Source: Eleusine coracana subsp. coracana
Lineage: Eukaryota > Streptophyta > Magnoliopsida > Poales > Poaceae
Assembly: GCA_032690845.1 (NCBI GenBank)
Contig: CM064430.1
Location: 53,417,882 to 53,481,881, forward strand
DNA length: 64,000 bases
Direction: 5' to 3'
This document shows positions 44,499 to 56,900 of this stretch, in pieces (within the stretch, counting starts at the first letter, position 1; each line of letters opens with the position of its first letter). The notes under the pieces are model-generated. The model saw only the letters and a list, made by a program, of their open reading frames with translations, was not told where the DNA came from and made no database searches. A program made the translations under genes and the position numbers.

Positions 44499-47191
44499 GC
44501 TCGCGTCTCCCGGTGGCGGCGGCGGTCCTCCTGCGCCTCGCTTGCTCTAACTAATAAAGGGTTGCAATTGCAAGTTTTTAGTTTCGAGCACAACGTTCTT
44601 GTATCGTGCGAGATGCGCAGGTGAATCATCGTACGTTCTCGATGCGCGCCTACACACGTTCGGGAGAGGAAAAGTAAAAGTTAATAATGACACAACGATT
44701 GGACTAGGGCGTCGGCCTCCCGGTTAAATAGACGCGCAGGCAGGCGGTTGTTGTCTCCGACTCGAGCTCGAACGCCGCCGCCGTCGGACGGAGGGAGGGA
44801 GGAGGAGTCCGAAAGAGCGTCGGCCGTGGCGGATTCAACATCTGTTCCCCGTTTGACTCGTCCCAGTTGACCTGTCTCATCCAATTGGGCCTACTGCCTA
44901 CTTTCGGCCCGTATATTCCAACTGGACCGTTGTAGCAGGGCGACCTACACCTCATGGACTAGCCCATTTTATTAGGTGGTCTAACGACTTAACGAGCGCA
45001 CGCCGCACCTTCGAACGGGTGCGTGTGCGTGTATGCAAGGGACGATTTGCGGTAGTGCCCCGCACGGTACGTTTCTTCGTGCTTTGCTCCATAGCGCAGG
45101 CTACAAGAACACCGAGTTCAGCGGTCAGCAGCAGCAGCAGCCCCTTGTTTTGTTTTGCGTTCAGTTGAACCAGCGCTCTCTCTTATGATTAGGACGGTAC
45201 CGCACACCAATCATATGTGTTATAATAGTATGTGTGAAGCGACGAAAGGATTTAGAGAAGATTCTCCCGCATTCTTTATGTGTAAAAGAATCTCGAGATA
45301 TTTGTCCGCTAACGCCGACTTTCGTTGTCAGATTACCATCTCGTCACGGAGGTAATAAATTTCCTGGCTCACGTGTCTGAAAGTTTCAGTATGATGCAGC
45401 AGCACGGACTTGCAACGACGACACTGTATAGCACCAAAAAGCGGCTGCGCGTCCAGTCAGTACTAGTTATTACCTCCGTGACGATTGCGGATACTCAGTC
45501 AGCTTCTCTAATCGAGATGGAAGCGTTACCACGGTCAGGTAATCTCGTCATGATGGTTCACCAGCACAACCACCACGACACGACGTACTGCCCTGGTCGT
45601 CGCGGCGCACGAGTGGAACCAGAAAACAGTCCGTTTCGTCCACCTGCCGGTCGGCGTCGCACACGGGAAACCCTTGATTAATTAAACAAATCCCGCCCAT
45701 CGCCGTTCGGCGCCGCCGCGTGATTCATTAATTAGACAACGCCACATGCGCGCGCGATCTCTCGGCACCGGCGCGCGGCGCGGCGCCCGGCCAGGAGCCC
45801 AGGACCGGGCAATCGGAGCACGCGCAACAAGACTCTCGGGCCTCGGCTGCTAGGCCGGACAGGAGCCGAGAAAAACCAAACCGGAGTGAAACGGGCAACG
45901 ATTCGGTGCGCTTTCGTTGTACGTACTACTCCACATCACCGGAACAAGAAAGGAGACGCTAGCCGACGCGCGTGCCCATCGCGCGACTGCACAATGGCGC
46001 TGTAGGAGATAGATACCCAGCTCGGCCCCGCCACGCCGCAGCGTTCGTCATCAATCAATACGCAGGAAAACACACCATCGCATTGGATATTTGGTTGGTG
46101 GGCGCGCCAGTGCGTACAGGCGGTCCGTCAGCTTTGCAGCAGCTGCTCGAGCTGAACTAACTGCACTCTGTGCATGAAGCCAGCCACGTTGCGAAGAAAA
46201 GATTACGGGGAGGATATGGCCCGTGCTTTTCAATGATTTTTTTTTTTTTTTTTGCAAGCTGGATGGAACTAGTAGCACCTGTTGTTGGATACCGCATTTT
46301 TGCTGTAGGTGCGTGTGGGTGTGTGTGCCCGTGCGACGAACAGACGCATGATTGGTTTGTTGCGGCGGCGAGATCAGCTACAGCCTACAGGCAGGTTCCT
46401 ACGATGATTGAGTTCGTTTATCTGTCACTCAGAGCACAGATGGCGTGCTAATCAAACAGTACCGTACCAGCAATCCGGCATCTCGCTCTTCTGCGCAGCG
46501 CCGTACTCCGCTCTCCAGCTCCGTGCCTTGGGATTGGGGTTGAGCTCAGAAGCAGCAGCCAACCGGTGGTGGCGCCACAGGAGAATCTTTGGTCTGAACG
46601 CGGCTGCTCACGTTTCCAAAGTCGATGCGATGCTCTCGCTTTTTGTCAATCAAACGTGATGAAAAGAAAGCCAAGGTAGAAAAAGAGATGAGAGATGAAC
46701 TGCGGCTTCACTGTACTTTGTTTACTCTCGCGCTCACTCGAACCTCTTTTATTCTCAGTTGCGTTCGTCAAGGTCACGCATTTTTAGGACGGTTACACGA
46801 GAAAGAACAAAAAGTGCTAACGTAAGGAAATTGGCAGCGAAGGAAAATCGTCAATTTCACGCATCCAGTGATCCAAAGGAGTGATATGAATGAAGCAATC
46901 AGCGAGTTCAAGGAAATTCCGCAACTCATGACAAATTATGCAGTATCGGATAAAGGATCTGTCTCGCTCCCTTGATTAATTTGTCGAATCCATGAATGAA
47001 ACAACATCACCTACACCTAGGGTGATCGAAATGCGCGGTACGAATGCGAATGCATCGTCCAGCTAATCTCACAGCAACATCGATCAGCCGGTACGGGAGC
47101 GCGGTCCACGAAAGGAACCATCTTTTGTGTTTTTGCAATGCTTCATGATGGCGCTAGTGGACTACTGCAAAGATCCGAGCTGGCGCGCGCG
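44499..47191. other. Intergenic, mixed composition
   Basis: No gene supported. An 18-bp perfect inverted repeat (45341-45358 and 45467-45484, tcgtcacggaggtaataa) has arms 108 bases apart. A 17-base T run lies near 46237. Confidence 0.5.
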
Positions 47192-48342
47192 TCACTTGGT
47201 GCCGACGCCGAGCGTGAGCTCCAGCTCCTCGGCGGCGACCTCGTGGATGCTCTCGCCCTCCCACGGCGTGACGACCCTGCCCTTGTCGAACTCGAACTCC
47301 GCCGCTCCCCTCTCCGCGCCGTCCATCATCATCATCTCCATGGAGTCGGACGCGGAGGCCCCGCCGGAGCCGTGGTGGACGAGGTTGTACGCGGGCGACG
47401 TGGCCACCTGCTGGAAGCTGATCCACCTGCCGCATGCGTCGACGGCGGCGGCGGCGGCGGAGGAGACGTCGGACTCGTCGCACTCGGGGATGGTGTCCGG
47501 CGCGCGGTCGCGGCGGCGCGCGCGGGTGGGGCTGGCCGGCGCCGACACGGCGAAGAACGGGTGCCGGAACGGGTCGACGACCATGGCCGCGGCGTCCCAG
47601 TCGGGCTTGCGGACCTTGGCCGGCGGCGGCCGCGAGGACGATGTTGGTGACGAGAGCGGCGGCGTCACGGGCGCGCTGCTGGAGACGCGGAGGGGCGGGA
47701 GGTGCGGCAGGCCGCGGAGGAAGGGCAGCATGAGCTGGCACGCCGCCGCGGTGTGGTGGTGGTGGTGGTGGTTGGTGATGGTGGATGTGGTCGTGTCGAG
47801 GCGCGTCGGGCTCGGGAAGCTCGAGGAGGCCGGGCTGGCGTGGTAGGATGGCACCGGGCTCGCGAAGGTAGACGACGGCGCGCTCAGCAGCTGCGACGAC
47901 GAGCAGGGGCTCATCCCCGCGCCAGGCGGCGGCTTGCATCCCTGCATTCCAACCACGCACATCAATCAAGTCAGCTTATTTCTGCCCAGATCTGCGACGC
48001 GCGCAGCCTAGCCAAGATCCAGGAAGGGAACGGGGGTAGAGACTAGAGAAGCAAGAAAGCTGCAAGCAGCAAATCGCTCGCTCAGTGACTCACCTTGCGG
48101 TAGGTGGTGCCGTCGTCATCGACGACCCACCCGGCCTCGCGGCACAGCGCCTTGAGCACTTCGTTGTTGTCGCAGTGCTTGGGGAGCTTGTAGTTGCCCA
48201 GCGCGCGGAGGCCGGTGAAGATCTTGGCGGCGATGGCGCGGCGCCGGCGCTCACGCTTCTTGTTGTTCTCCCGCTCCTTCCACGTCGGCGTCCGCCCCAC
48301 CCCGCCGGCCGCCGCCGCAGCCGCAGCCGCGCCCGACGTCAT
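47192..48342 (-). CDS. BES1/BZR1-family transcription factor
   Basis: Two exons on the minus strand: 48342-48094 and 47941-47192, with a 152-bp GT-AG intron, giving 332 residues. Residues about 13-85 form the BZR DNA-binding domain (RTPTWKERENNKKRERRRRA, IFTGLRALGNYKLPKHCDNN, VLKALCREAGWVVDDDGTTY). Its intron falls right after TTYRK, as in the family. A Ser/Thr/Pro-rich middle holds many S/T-x3-S/T sites of the kind phosphorylated by GSK3-type kinases such as BIN2. A His run (about 135-140), a PEST-like DTIPECDESDVSS stretch, and a C-terminal LELTLG (EAR repression motif) follow. The family enters the nucleus in response to brassinosteroid and binds BRRE/E-box promoters. Which rice or maize BZR member this matches cannot be told here. 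Confidence 0.96.
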
Positions 48343-50562
48343 GCTCTCCTCTCCCCCTTTTCCTCCTTCCTCTGCAGCTCAGCTTCTCCCCCACTTGTTG
48401 TTGCCTCCGCTTCTTTCTTTAAGCTAGTACACGCGCAAGCAGCAAGAATTGACTAGGGGAGGCGACCGAGAGGAGACGAGGGGGAGGAGGTTGATGCTGC
48501 TGCTGCGCTGTAGCAGAGTGGTGCGTGACTGCTGGCTGCTAGAGTACTGTGTGTGTCATGGCGTGCTGCTCGCTGCTTTGAGCTTTCCCTCTCGTGGGAC
48601 CGGCCGCGCTGCGCGGTGGGCCCAGGCGGGGTGGAGGCAGCACTGGGCTGGCTGCCGCAGTGCTCACGAGGAGCGTATGGTAACTTTACTTTTATCGCGA
48701 CTGGATTGGGCAGATTCTACTATCACTGCTTCCGGTTCCGGCCATCGTGGGTGGATGCGGCCTGCTTTTCCCAAACCCTCTCTCTCTGTGTGGCAGGCTC
48801 GGCTTTTTGGGACGGCGAGTGAGGTGAGTGAGACTGTGTGTGAGGTGAGTGAGGGGGTGTGGGGGCCACGGCGCAGCGGTGCTTGGCATGTGTGGGTGTG
48901 CCTTGGGATTTGCGGCCACGAGTTTTACAGTTGTGTCACGGTAGACGCTGTAGGTGGCGTACAGAGAAGTGGGCGTTACGCGTTGGACCCTACGTACTCT
49001 ACAAAGTGCGTAGGAACTTTACCGGGGGGATAACCAAACGTGGTACTCGGATGAAGATTTGATGAGGTCATCGACCTCAGACACGGAAATTATTACCAAG
49101 GGCTTCAGTGAGTAGAGCTGCCAGCAACAGCACTACGGCAGGGGCGAGCTTATGCTTCCGAGCGAGAATCCTATGACAAGTTCTGGAGCTACCACGTCTC
49201 CACGTGTCTCAGAAACACCAACGTCGAAGAAAACCAAAGATGCAAAGAGAGCTGTTAGCTACGGAAACGAAATTTACATCCGGCGCTGGTTCTGATTTTA
49301 TATGCGACCACATCTAAACTGCTGGTCAAAGGGGGTCAAAGATTACCTCTCTACTCTGTGACTCCTAATACGGCTGCCGTGCATGTGCGACTAATAACAG
49401 TCACGGGGCGGTTCTGAGTGAGATCACGATTACTATAATCAGGAGGAGAGACAAGGCCGTCAGTGAGGCAGTGACAGCGCCTTCAAAGCTATGCCGCTTT
49501 GACCGAGCGGTACAAACACTCATCATTTGTTAACCTACGGCACGAGCACGGCCTCCGTGGCTCTAGCGGTAAATTGGACTGGCGGCGGGGACCAAGATCC
49601 GATCCCGTCTGGGCGTTTGACCAAACGATTTACACACAGGACGGAACTGGGCTCTCGGTCCAGCTCATTTTGTATTGTGGGTAGTTCTCATATTCGGCCC
49701 ATAAGTAGATGCTCATCTCATGTCTGCTGAAACAATGTAGTACGGTCCAGATACTGCTTCAAACTGGCCTTATTGGGCCGAATAGTACGCTGAGTGATTA
49801 AAATTCGTCACAAGCTGCTCTGTTTTTTTTTTCTGAGCACAAGCTGCTCTGTTTTGACTGGAAGAGTTTAGAGCATGTGATCGTCGATCTCAGGCATCTT
49901 TGAATATTGGCGCGAGCATTGCGACCGAATCATCTGAGTATCTTCATCAGTATAGAAACAATAATGCAGCAAGCCAGGTCCGCAGGTCGTACCACTGCTT
50001 GCTTATCTTGGCGATCAGGGATCGCCTGGCTCACCTCCTTCAGTAATGCAAGCACATGTTAGCTGGAAGGAATTTGGAAGCCTCGGTTAGTCACCAGTTA
50101 CCTCTCTGTTTTTCTCAAGAACTTTTAGATGCACATTTCAGGTTTATTTTGGAGGGAAAATACAAGAAAGTTTAATGCTTGTCTACTTGTTACATTACTT
50201 TAGCATATTTCCTAACCTTCAATCCATTAAAAGCTTTCAATGATTTGTTATTTTGTGTTTTGAGTTTTTTTTTTAGGATCTAAATCTAATGGCTCAAATG
50301 AGTGATTGAAAGTTGCCCAAATTTTAGCAAGCATCCATTAGCGTTTGCGAATGTGGCACAAGCCCTTGAATTTCTTGTTTCATTTTGCAAGACCACACGC
50401 GTCACCAGCAGTCTGCAGAGTGCGCAGATTGTACTAATTAATGCTTTGCCTACGTTTTGCAAAAAATCTCTCAAACTGTTCTGTTTGAAGTTATTCTCCT
50501 TTGCACTGCAAACATCTCAAACTATATATTTTTCTCAATCGCCGATATGTTTCGGTGCAGCA
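48343..50562. other. Shared upstream region of BZR (minus) and DUF2921 (plus) genes
   Basis: This is the divergent interval between the two genes. It is GC-rich with CT tracts next to the BZR gene and AT-rich near the DUF2921 gene, where an 'actatatattttt' TATA-like stretch lies about 40 bases before that ATG. A 'gcacaagctgctctgtttt' word is duplicated at 49810-49856 around a T run. No further gene is seen. Confidence 0.5.
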
Positions 50563-53500
50563 ATGACATCTTTCGTCTCACATTCGCTCCTTCTCGTTCT
50601 CGGCGCTCTCTTGCTTTCTTCCCTGGACACCATCAAGCCGTCGTCCTCTGAGCCGTTACACCCAGCCCCAGAAGATGAGCACGCGGAAGAAGACTACCCC
50701 CGTTTCGCCGAGGTCCAACGCCACTGCCGGCCCGTGCTCTCCTCGGCGTCCGTGCTAGCCGACGACCCTCACCGATCAGGCTTCGTGAAGCGATTTCTGT
50801 CTTTCGAGAAGGGCGACTGGCGCCAGGCCCCCGGCCACGCTCCACTGATGCCGTTCGACGGCCGCGACGACGCTCGCCGGCGGCCGCCGCTCTCCCTCGC
50901 AACGTTCATGCTCACGCATGTCGGCGAGGGGAAGTATGGCGGCCAGACTACAGCTGTCAATGTCAGCGGCGTCCTGTTTCTGTCCGTATCCAGGAAGAGC
51001 AGGGATTCCGATATCTGGCCGCGGGAGCCTCGCGGCCCGGTCACCTCGCCGGAGTTCAAGATCTCGCCCGGTGAGACCAAGCTCAGGATCGTGTTGGAAG
51101 GCGTGTATACGGAGAGCGCAACGAGCGAAAATGATGAGGAAGCTGAGATCAAGAGGGTGTTGTGTATGGTCGGGCGAGCTCATCTCCCCATGCGCGATGC
51201 TGGCCCGTGGGATTGGGCCAAGAACTCTGGCCGGGGAGCATTCTCGCCGCCGGTCACGGAAGACGGCAACATTGTGCTGGTGCTGCGGTCCCCGAAGGAG
51301 CCTTCGCTGACGAACCGAGCGGTGCTCGGCGAGATGCGGAGCACGAACGCCGAGTCGGCGGCGGGTTACTTCGATCCGGTACACCTGGTGTCACGCCTCT
51401 TGTGGTATCCCCTGCACAAGGCCCGATCTGAAGAACTCGTTTCCGGCGCGTGCAGCCCGCCGCTCCCGGCGATCGAGGCCGAAGACGTCGCAGGCAAGCC
51501 GCTGTTTAAAGGCAGGTTCTTGTGCGAAGTCCTGAGCCGTTACGGCCATGGCATCGCGCTCGGCATTCGCTCCCAACGGCACTGTGACTGCGCGGCGAAC
51601 TCGTGCCGTGACCGCGATCTCGGCCCGTTCGAGACGGACCGAGATGCAGACGCAGACGAGCTATTGGGAGTGGGCAGCCTCATGATGCAGGACCTTCATT
51701 GCGACACGGGAAGAGAAGGCGGCGTAGAGAATATATCCGCCGTGTTCCGGGCCGTGCCCTCGTGGGAGGACCCGTACACGGCGGCGCGGCGCTCGGGGCT
51801 GAGCGGGATGACGCTGTCGGCGGAAGGCGTGTGGAACGCGTCGGCAGGGCAGGCATGCATGGTGGCATGCAGGGGGATCGGCGACACGGCGTGCCACTTC
51901 CGGGTGTGCATGTACATGCCGATGACCTTCTCCCTTGCCGATCGCAGCGTTCTGGTCGGAAGAATTACCAGCATCAGTGCGCCGGCGCAGTCCTCGTTGT
52001 CGTTCCAACCGGGCCTGACCTCGCCGCGGTACTGGGCCTGGGACGGCGAACGGCTGGCGTTCACGTACAACTACACCAAGGTCGAGCTGGCTCGGGATGT
52101 TCTCCGGCGGGGAGCATCGTTAGCTGCATTCGATCTCCGCAAGTTCGTCTCGGTAATGTCATCGTTGCCGCTACGATATCCAAGGCCGGATTACGGGAAT
52201 GGAGATCACGCCACGAGCTTGGCCTACCTCGCCGAGGAGCTTACGCTCCGGTTCATGACCACGCCAAGAATGTTGCAGCCAGAATGGATCGAGCAGCCGG
52301 TCCTCCGTTTAGAGATCATCTTCCTCGATCAGGTCAGCGATCGTAACGCGATACTACTCAACTATGTCTCAAAAACCTCAAGAGTAGCCAGCAAAGTCCC
52401 GCCTGTCCCTGACAGGCAGTCCCCAATAAATGTGTCCGCCCAGCTCACAGCCGTCGGCGATACCGGAATTACCGCCTTTTCGGTGATGTCTCTGGAGGGC
52501 GTGTACAGTCCTGAGGAAGGCCTGATGCAGCTCGTCGGCTGCCTGGTGAACAGAGCTCTTGATGAGGAAGAGATGGACTGTTCCATCGAGATGAGAGTTG
52601 AGTACCCGCCCACGAACACGCACTGGTTATTCATCTGGTCGACGGCGAAGGTTCACATAGCAAGCATGAGGGACGCCGGCGACCCGCTGCACTTCGACAC
52701 GATGCAGCTCCGGTCCATACCTCAGTACCGTAAACCTCGACCGGACAATGTAAGCAGAGGAATCGCCGACGGCGTCCTCTGCATCGTACTGCTGCTTGCT
52801 GCCGTCGCCGCTGCGGGAAGCCAGCTCCGGCATCTCAAGGCCCACGCCGACGTGGCACCGTACGTCTCGCTTGTCATGCTCGGCGTGCAAGCTCTTGGGT
52901 TCGGCGTGCCGCTGGTCACGGCGGACATCCAGGCGCTACTGGGGACGGCCACATCGCGCTCCGACGACATCATGGCCAGTGCCATGCCAACATTCTCGTA
53001 CATGCTCAACAGGATGAGCCGGGTGTACCGGACAATCTACCTTGCGGTCAACTTCCTTTGCGTTGGTGCGTTCGTCCTCACTCTGTGGATTGCCGAGAAG
53101 GTGCGGCGGTCGAGGGCGCGCATGCTGGCCCGGTCGCCGCTCGAGCCGGGCCGCGTGCCGGGCGACGCCAAAGTCTTCGTGTACCACTGCATCGTGCACC
53201 TGGCGCTCTTCGTCCTCGTCCTCGCGCTGAACGGGCAGGCCATGACCGTGGAGCAGCACATCAGGCTAATGCAGGACCTGTTCCTGCTACCGCAGGTGAT
53301 CGGCAATGTCGTGTGGCGTGTCAACTGCAAGCCTCTCGCAAAGGGTTTCTACCTGGGCGTCACTGCAATTCGTCTGCTGCCGCATGTATATGAGTACGTG
53401 CGGCCGCCACCGCCGGTCACCTTCACTCAGGATGAGAATGGGAACGGCAGCTGGAGCGTGTTCTTCCCCAGTGGAGCCGGCAGCTTGGTGACACCGGCTG

Positions 53501-53607
53501 TGGCTGTCCTGCTCGGGGTCGTCGTGTACGTGCAGCAGCGGTGGAACTACGCTATCGTCGGTAGGATGGGCGTTGCAGAGCAGGCGAAATGGCAGCACAC
53601 CATCTAG
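50563..53607 (+). CDS. DUF2921 multi-pass membrane protein (intact)
   Basis: Single-exon gene of 1014 residues. The frame is open from 50302, but the ATG at 50563 is chosen because it begins a signal-peptide-like hydrophobic stretch (SHSLLLVLGALLLSSLD). A long extracytoplasmic part follows with two related lobes and motifs such as RFLSFEKGDWRQAPG, RVLCMVGRAHLPM, EGVWNASAGQACMVACRG and IEMRVEYPPTN. From about residue 730 there are six or seven hydrophobic segments (e.g. GVLCIVLLLAAVAAA, FLCVGAFVLTLWIA, HLALFVLVLALNG, VAVLLGVVVYVQQRW). The architecture fits the plant DUF2921 family. Arabidopsis FLYING SAUCER proteins share this domain but add a RING finger, which is absent here. The function is unknown. 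Two damaged copies follow at 57.8 and 59.1 kb. Confidence 0.9.
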   Translation: MTSFVSHSLLLVLGALLLSSLDTIKPSSSEPLHPAPEDEHAEEDYPRFAEVQRHCRPVLSSASVLADDPHRSGFVKRFLSFEKGDWRQAPGHAPLMPFDGRDDARRRPPLSLATFMLTHVGEGKYGGQTTAVNVSGVLFLSVSRKSRDSDIWPREPRGPVTSPEFKISPGETKLRIVLEGVYTESATSENDEEAEIKRVLCMVGRAHLPMRDAGPWDWAKNSGRGAFSPPVTEDGNIVLVLRSPKEPSLTNRAVLGEMRSTNAESAAGYFDPVHLVSRLLWYPLHKARSEELVSGACSPPLPAIEAEDVAGKPLFKGRFLCEVLSRYGHGIALGIRSQRHCDCAANSCRDRDLGPFETDRDADADELLGVGSLMMQDLHCDTGREGGVENISAVFRAVPSWEDPYTAARRSGLSGMTLSAEGVWNASAGQACMVACRGIGDTACHFRVCMYMPMTFSLADRSVLVGRITSISAPAQSSLSFQPGLTSPRYWAWDGERLAFTYNYTKVELARDVLRRGASLAAFDLRKFVSVMSSLPLRYPRPDYGNGDHATSLAYLAEELTLRFMTTPRMLQPEWIEQPVLRLEIIFLDQVSDRNAILLNYVSKTSRVASKVPPVPDRQSPINVSAQLTAVGDTGITAFSVMSLEGVYSPEEGLMQLVGCLVNRALDEEEMDCSIEMRVEYPPTNTHWLFIWSTAKVHIASMRDAGDPLHFDTMQLRSIPQYRKPRPDNVSRGIADGVLCIVLLLAAVAAAGSQLRHLKAHADVAPYVSLVMLGVQALGFGVPLVTADIQALLGTATSRSDDIMASAMPTFSYMLNRMSRVYRTIYLAVNFLCVGAFVLTLWIAEKVRRSRARMLARSPLEPGRVPGDAKVFVYHCIVHLALFVLVLALNGQAMTVEQHIRLMQDLFLLPQVIGNVVWRVNCKPLAKGFYLGVTAIRLLPHVYEYVRPPPPVTFTQDENGNGSWSVFFPSGAGSLVTPAVAVLLGVVVYVQQRWNYAIVGRMGVAEQAKWQHTI

Positions 53608-53663
53608 AGGTGGTCGCTTCGTACCCTGTCTGGCCACACAATTACTGTGTATGCTTAATTTAA

Positions 53664-53996
53664 GGGTATGTTTGCAGGATTATACTTATATAATAAATTA
53701 TTTATGCTCTAACTTATCTATCAAAAGTGCTTATTCAGCTTATTTGATTTATATAGCATAAAAAGTCAAACCGTTTGGCAAAAGTGATTATTCAAACGGC
53801 TTATCTAAAGAGTAATCATAAAAAAGTTAGTATTTGGTGTTTATATAAAACTACTTATGCTAGTATAAAATTCAAAATTGCTTATAGCTGCTTATGTCAA
53901 TAAGCACTTATGGATTCAACCCGTTTGGTAGATCGTATAGCTTATTGTTACATAAGCAGCTTAATAAGCAGTTATATAGGCCTACCAAATACATCC
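53664..53996. mobile_element. Tourist/PIF-Harbinger-like MITE, 333 bp
   Basis: TAA duplications (53661-53663 and 53997-53999) flank ends GGGTATGTTTGCAGG and, inverted, GGATGTATTTGGTAGG. The interior is AT-rich with repeated 'ataagc' words. The TAA duplication and GGG..TGTTTG ends fit the PIF/Harbinger group; hAT-like interior words leave some doubt. Confidence 0.65.
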
Positions 53997-53999
53997 TAA

Positions 54000-56900
54000 A
54001 TGCAATATTTGTTTTTTTTTTGGAAGCGATCAATGGGTTACGATCTGATTCTTTATACTAATAACTAAAGTGTTTCAACAAAAATCTAAATTACTAAAGG
54101 GAAACTCCAGCTTCACTAAATGCACGATGGTGTCCAAGCACAAATATTTTTAAAATAGCCACTTAGAAGAAAAAAAAAGTAATAGTCATTCACTTCTTCT
54201 AGATAAGGTTAACCGATATTGCTTAACCCATCAAAGCGCCCAGTTGTGCAGCCACTACTGTTAGAAGGGTTCTATAATCTCTTTTGTCCTCATCCGCTAA
54301 TTAACTAGGAAGACCTACTAAGTCTTGACACCGATGTTGTAGAGATGACCCTTATTACTCTTATTGCTGAGGATAATGCAAATTTTGTACATGCGTAAAC
54401 CACATATTGCTTCTTCTCTTGGTCAAAGCGGAAGAAGTGATTGTTCCCATCACTCCACTTCTGAGCTTGGTCAACACTTTAGGGCTCATTAGAGTTAACA
54501 TTCTATATTCCCATCAAATTCTTGTCTCGTCATGTGAAACTAAGCACTATAAAACATAAAATATCTAGAAATGTTTTAATTATTAACATAATCATGTCAA
54601 TCACATCTCCAGTAAATCAAATAAGCACTATAAATTAGGTGCTATTAACCATACTAACAAACCGCAAAGGGTATACTTCTGGTTATTATAAATTGTTTCA
54701 CATTATTAAGATCTTTGCTATACTTTCTATGTTTTTAAAATGTCTCTCTAAAGTTAGTCTTTTATATCATAATATACATCTCTACTTAAATTGATTAAAG
54801 TCTTCTAAGTTCACAGTGTACAAACGTTACATAATGACACACAATTTAAAATTGAGGTATAGGAATTAAGGCCTCAATGATACTTAAATTTGATGAGCTC
54901 TTACATCGTGAGTTTGAAATATTTAAAACAACAAGTCCATGGTAATCATGGAATGTTGATTTATTGTGATCCAGCTCAAACTTAATACACATATGAACTA
55001 AAACATATGTGTGAGAGGAGAGAACATTGCATCTGAGTCGAACCTATAGGTGTTGCGTGACGATGGTTCTACTCTTACTACAAGGCCACAATCTCGGACA
55101 CATACAAATTTTAGGACTATTTATACTATGAAAAACGGAAGATGATAAACCATGATACAAAATCATGATTTATGTTAAACATCATACAATATGATAAGAA
55201 AGAAATGTGTGTTATTAAAACAAGGCCATGCCATAGTATAATTACTGATATTTTAGCCTACATGTTATGCTTAATCTAGTTTGAACACTTTCCAAACTAA
55301 AATACTTGATTGAAAGTAAACGGTGTACATATGCCAGTGTGAAATATAGCACAACAAAGATGATTGAAGTTTCTCTCAGTATAATATCAAACATAAAATA
55401 GTCTACTTACAAAACAAAGCATATGACATCATTTTTTTAATTCTTAAATAAATTTACTGGATAAACTTTAGCAGTGGCACTTGTCATCATTTCAAGGAGT
55501 GTGAGAACATCTGTTATCTTCTTATTTAAAGGTCAAAAGAAGCTACCATGTTCGCTCTTAAGGTCACGAAATTACCACGTTAATTAGAAAAAAGAGAAAT
55601 TAAAGACTGTCAGATTTTATGAAGATTCAATGATGCAGATGAAACCAATTCATAAATAGATAAAATCTGGAATAAAAATAAAAATACATAAACTATTCAC
55701 AACAACATGTATCTGATCAGACCTTCTCAAGGAAAAGTAATAAATCTTTTCATTGAAACCACCATGCAGGTGATCCGGAGACTTTGGACATATTGCTACA
55801 GTTATTGTTGGCAAGAAACATATACAACACATATATAAAAGTTTCCTTAGTTAGATATACTTTTTTTTTGTGACCAAAGGGACTCGTGTAGAAAAATGTA
55901 CGAAGTCTGTGGCGGACACACTTCACACAGGAACAACGTTGCTTACGATCTCGCCCTGATACCTCTCGCTCATACTTAGATGTTTCTTTTTTTTAGCATA
56001 ATCGTTGCATGTGCTGTTGACAACATAGTCGCAGTGTACCTCGTGACTGCACACTCAGACGAGGCCATCTTCAAGGACGAGAGCACTAGCTGCTGGAGTT
56101 CAGCTCACGCTATTAGCATATTAAAAGTGTTATTACCGTCCAGACCCGCATGACAAAGCGTCCAAGCAAAGGAAGCAACTGATTATTATATTCGGATGCT
56201 TTGACCATTCCACTGGTAATAGGAGACTTCATGTTCTCTACAGTGGACAACAAGGGTAAGATCAGTAGGCATGTGACCATCACGTTCTCTTCATAGTAGC
56301 AAAAACAGATGAAAAACCTTTCATGAGAAACAAGATCAAGTAAAAGAATGGTCATCAAAGATCTTCCCTGTAGTCTATCTCACCACAAAAGAGATGTGGA
56401 ATCCTATGGGTACTGGTGGAAAAGGACTGCATTATGGAGCACCCACAATAGAAATCATAACAGCATCAGTGCGCATAACCCACGACAAGGGCTCTCTGAT
56501 CAGGGATCAATGGTGACAAAGGTGGAATATTGTATGAACCATGTTGAATTTCTATAGGCCCATATGTGGATAAGTGGAGATGGAGCAAATGTAGAAGCAC
56601 ACGCACATTCCGTGGAATGGCAACAAACTATATTTCATGACAAATGACAATACATGATGGAAGAGAGCACTTGACAATGAATACAATACAAGAAGATTGA
56701 AGAAAATAGCGCTGACCAATCTAATATATCGTATGTGTTAATCTTTAATGTTGCAACTGCCAGCGCACAAAGCGTGAAGCAAGTCTATGGATTTGTGAAC
56801 ACAACACCAGTAAAAAGTGTGGACAAGGAAGATCATTGTTAATGTCCAGAAATCAGATGACAAGAGTGTTGTTGATACTTTTGGAATTATCAACACTCTT

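Noticed and set aside
47127..47969. Long plus- and minus-frame ORFs (239 and 271 codons) over the BZR exon
   Set aside because: Low-complexity Arg/Gly/His frames created by GC-rich BZR codons; only the BZR frame shows conserved motifs.
51699..52346. 215-codon plus ORF inside the DUF2921 gene
   Set aside because: Alternative frame of the long intact ORF, with no recognisable domain.
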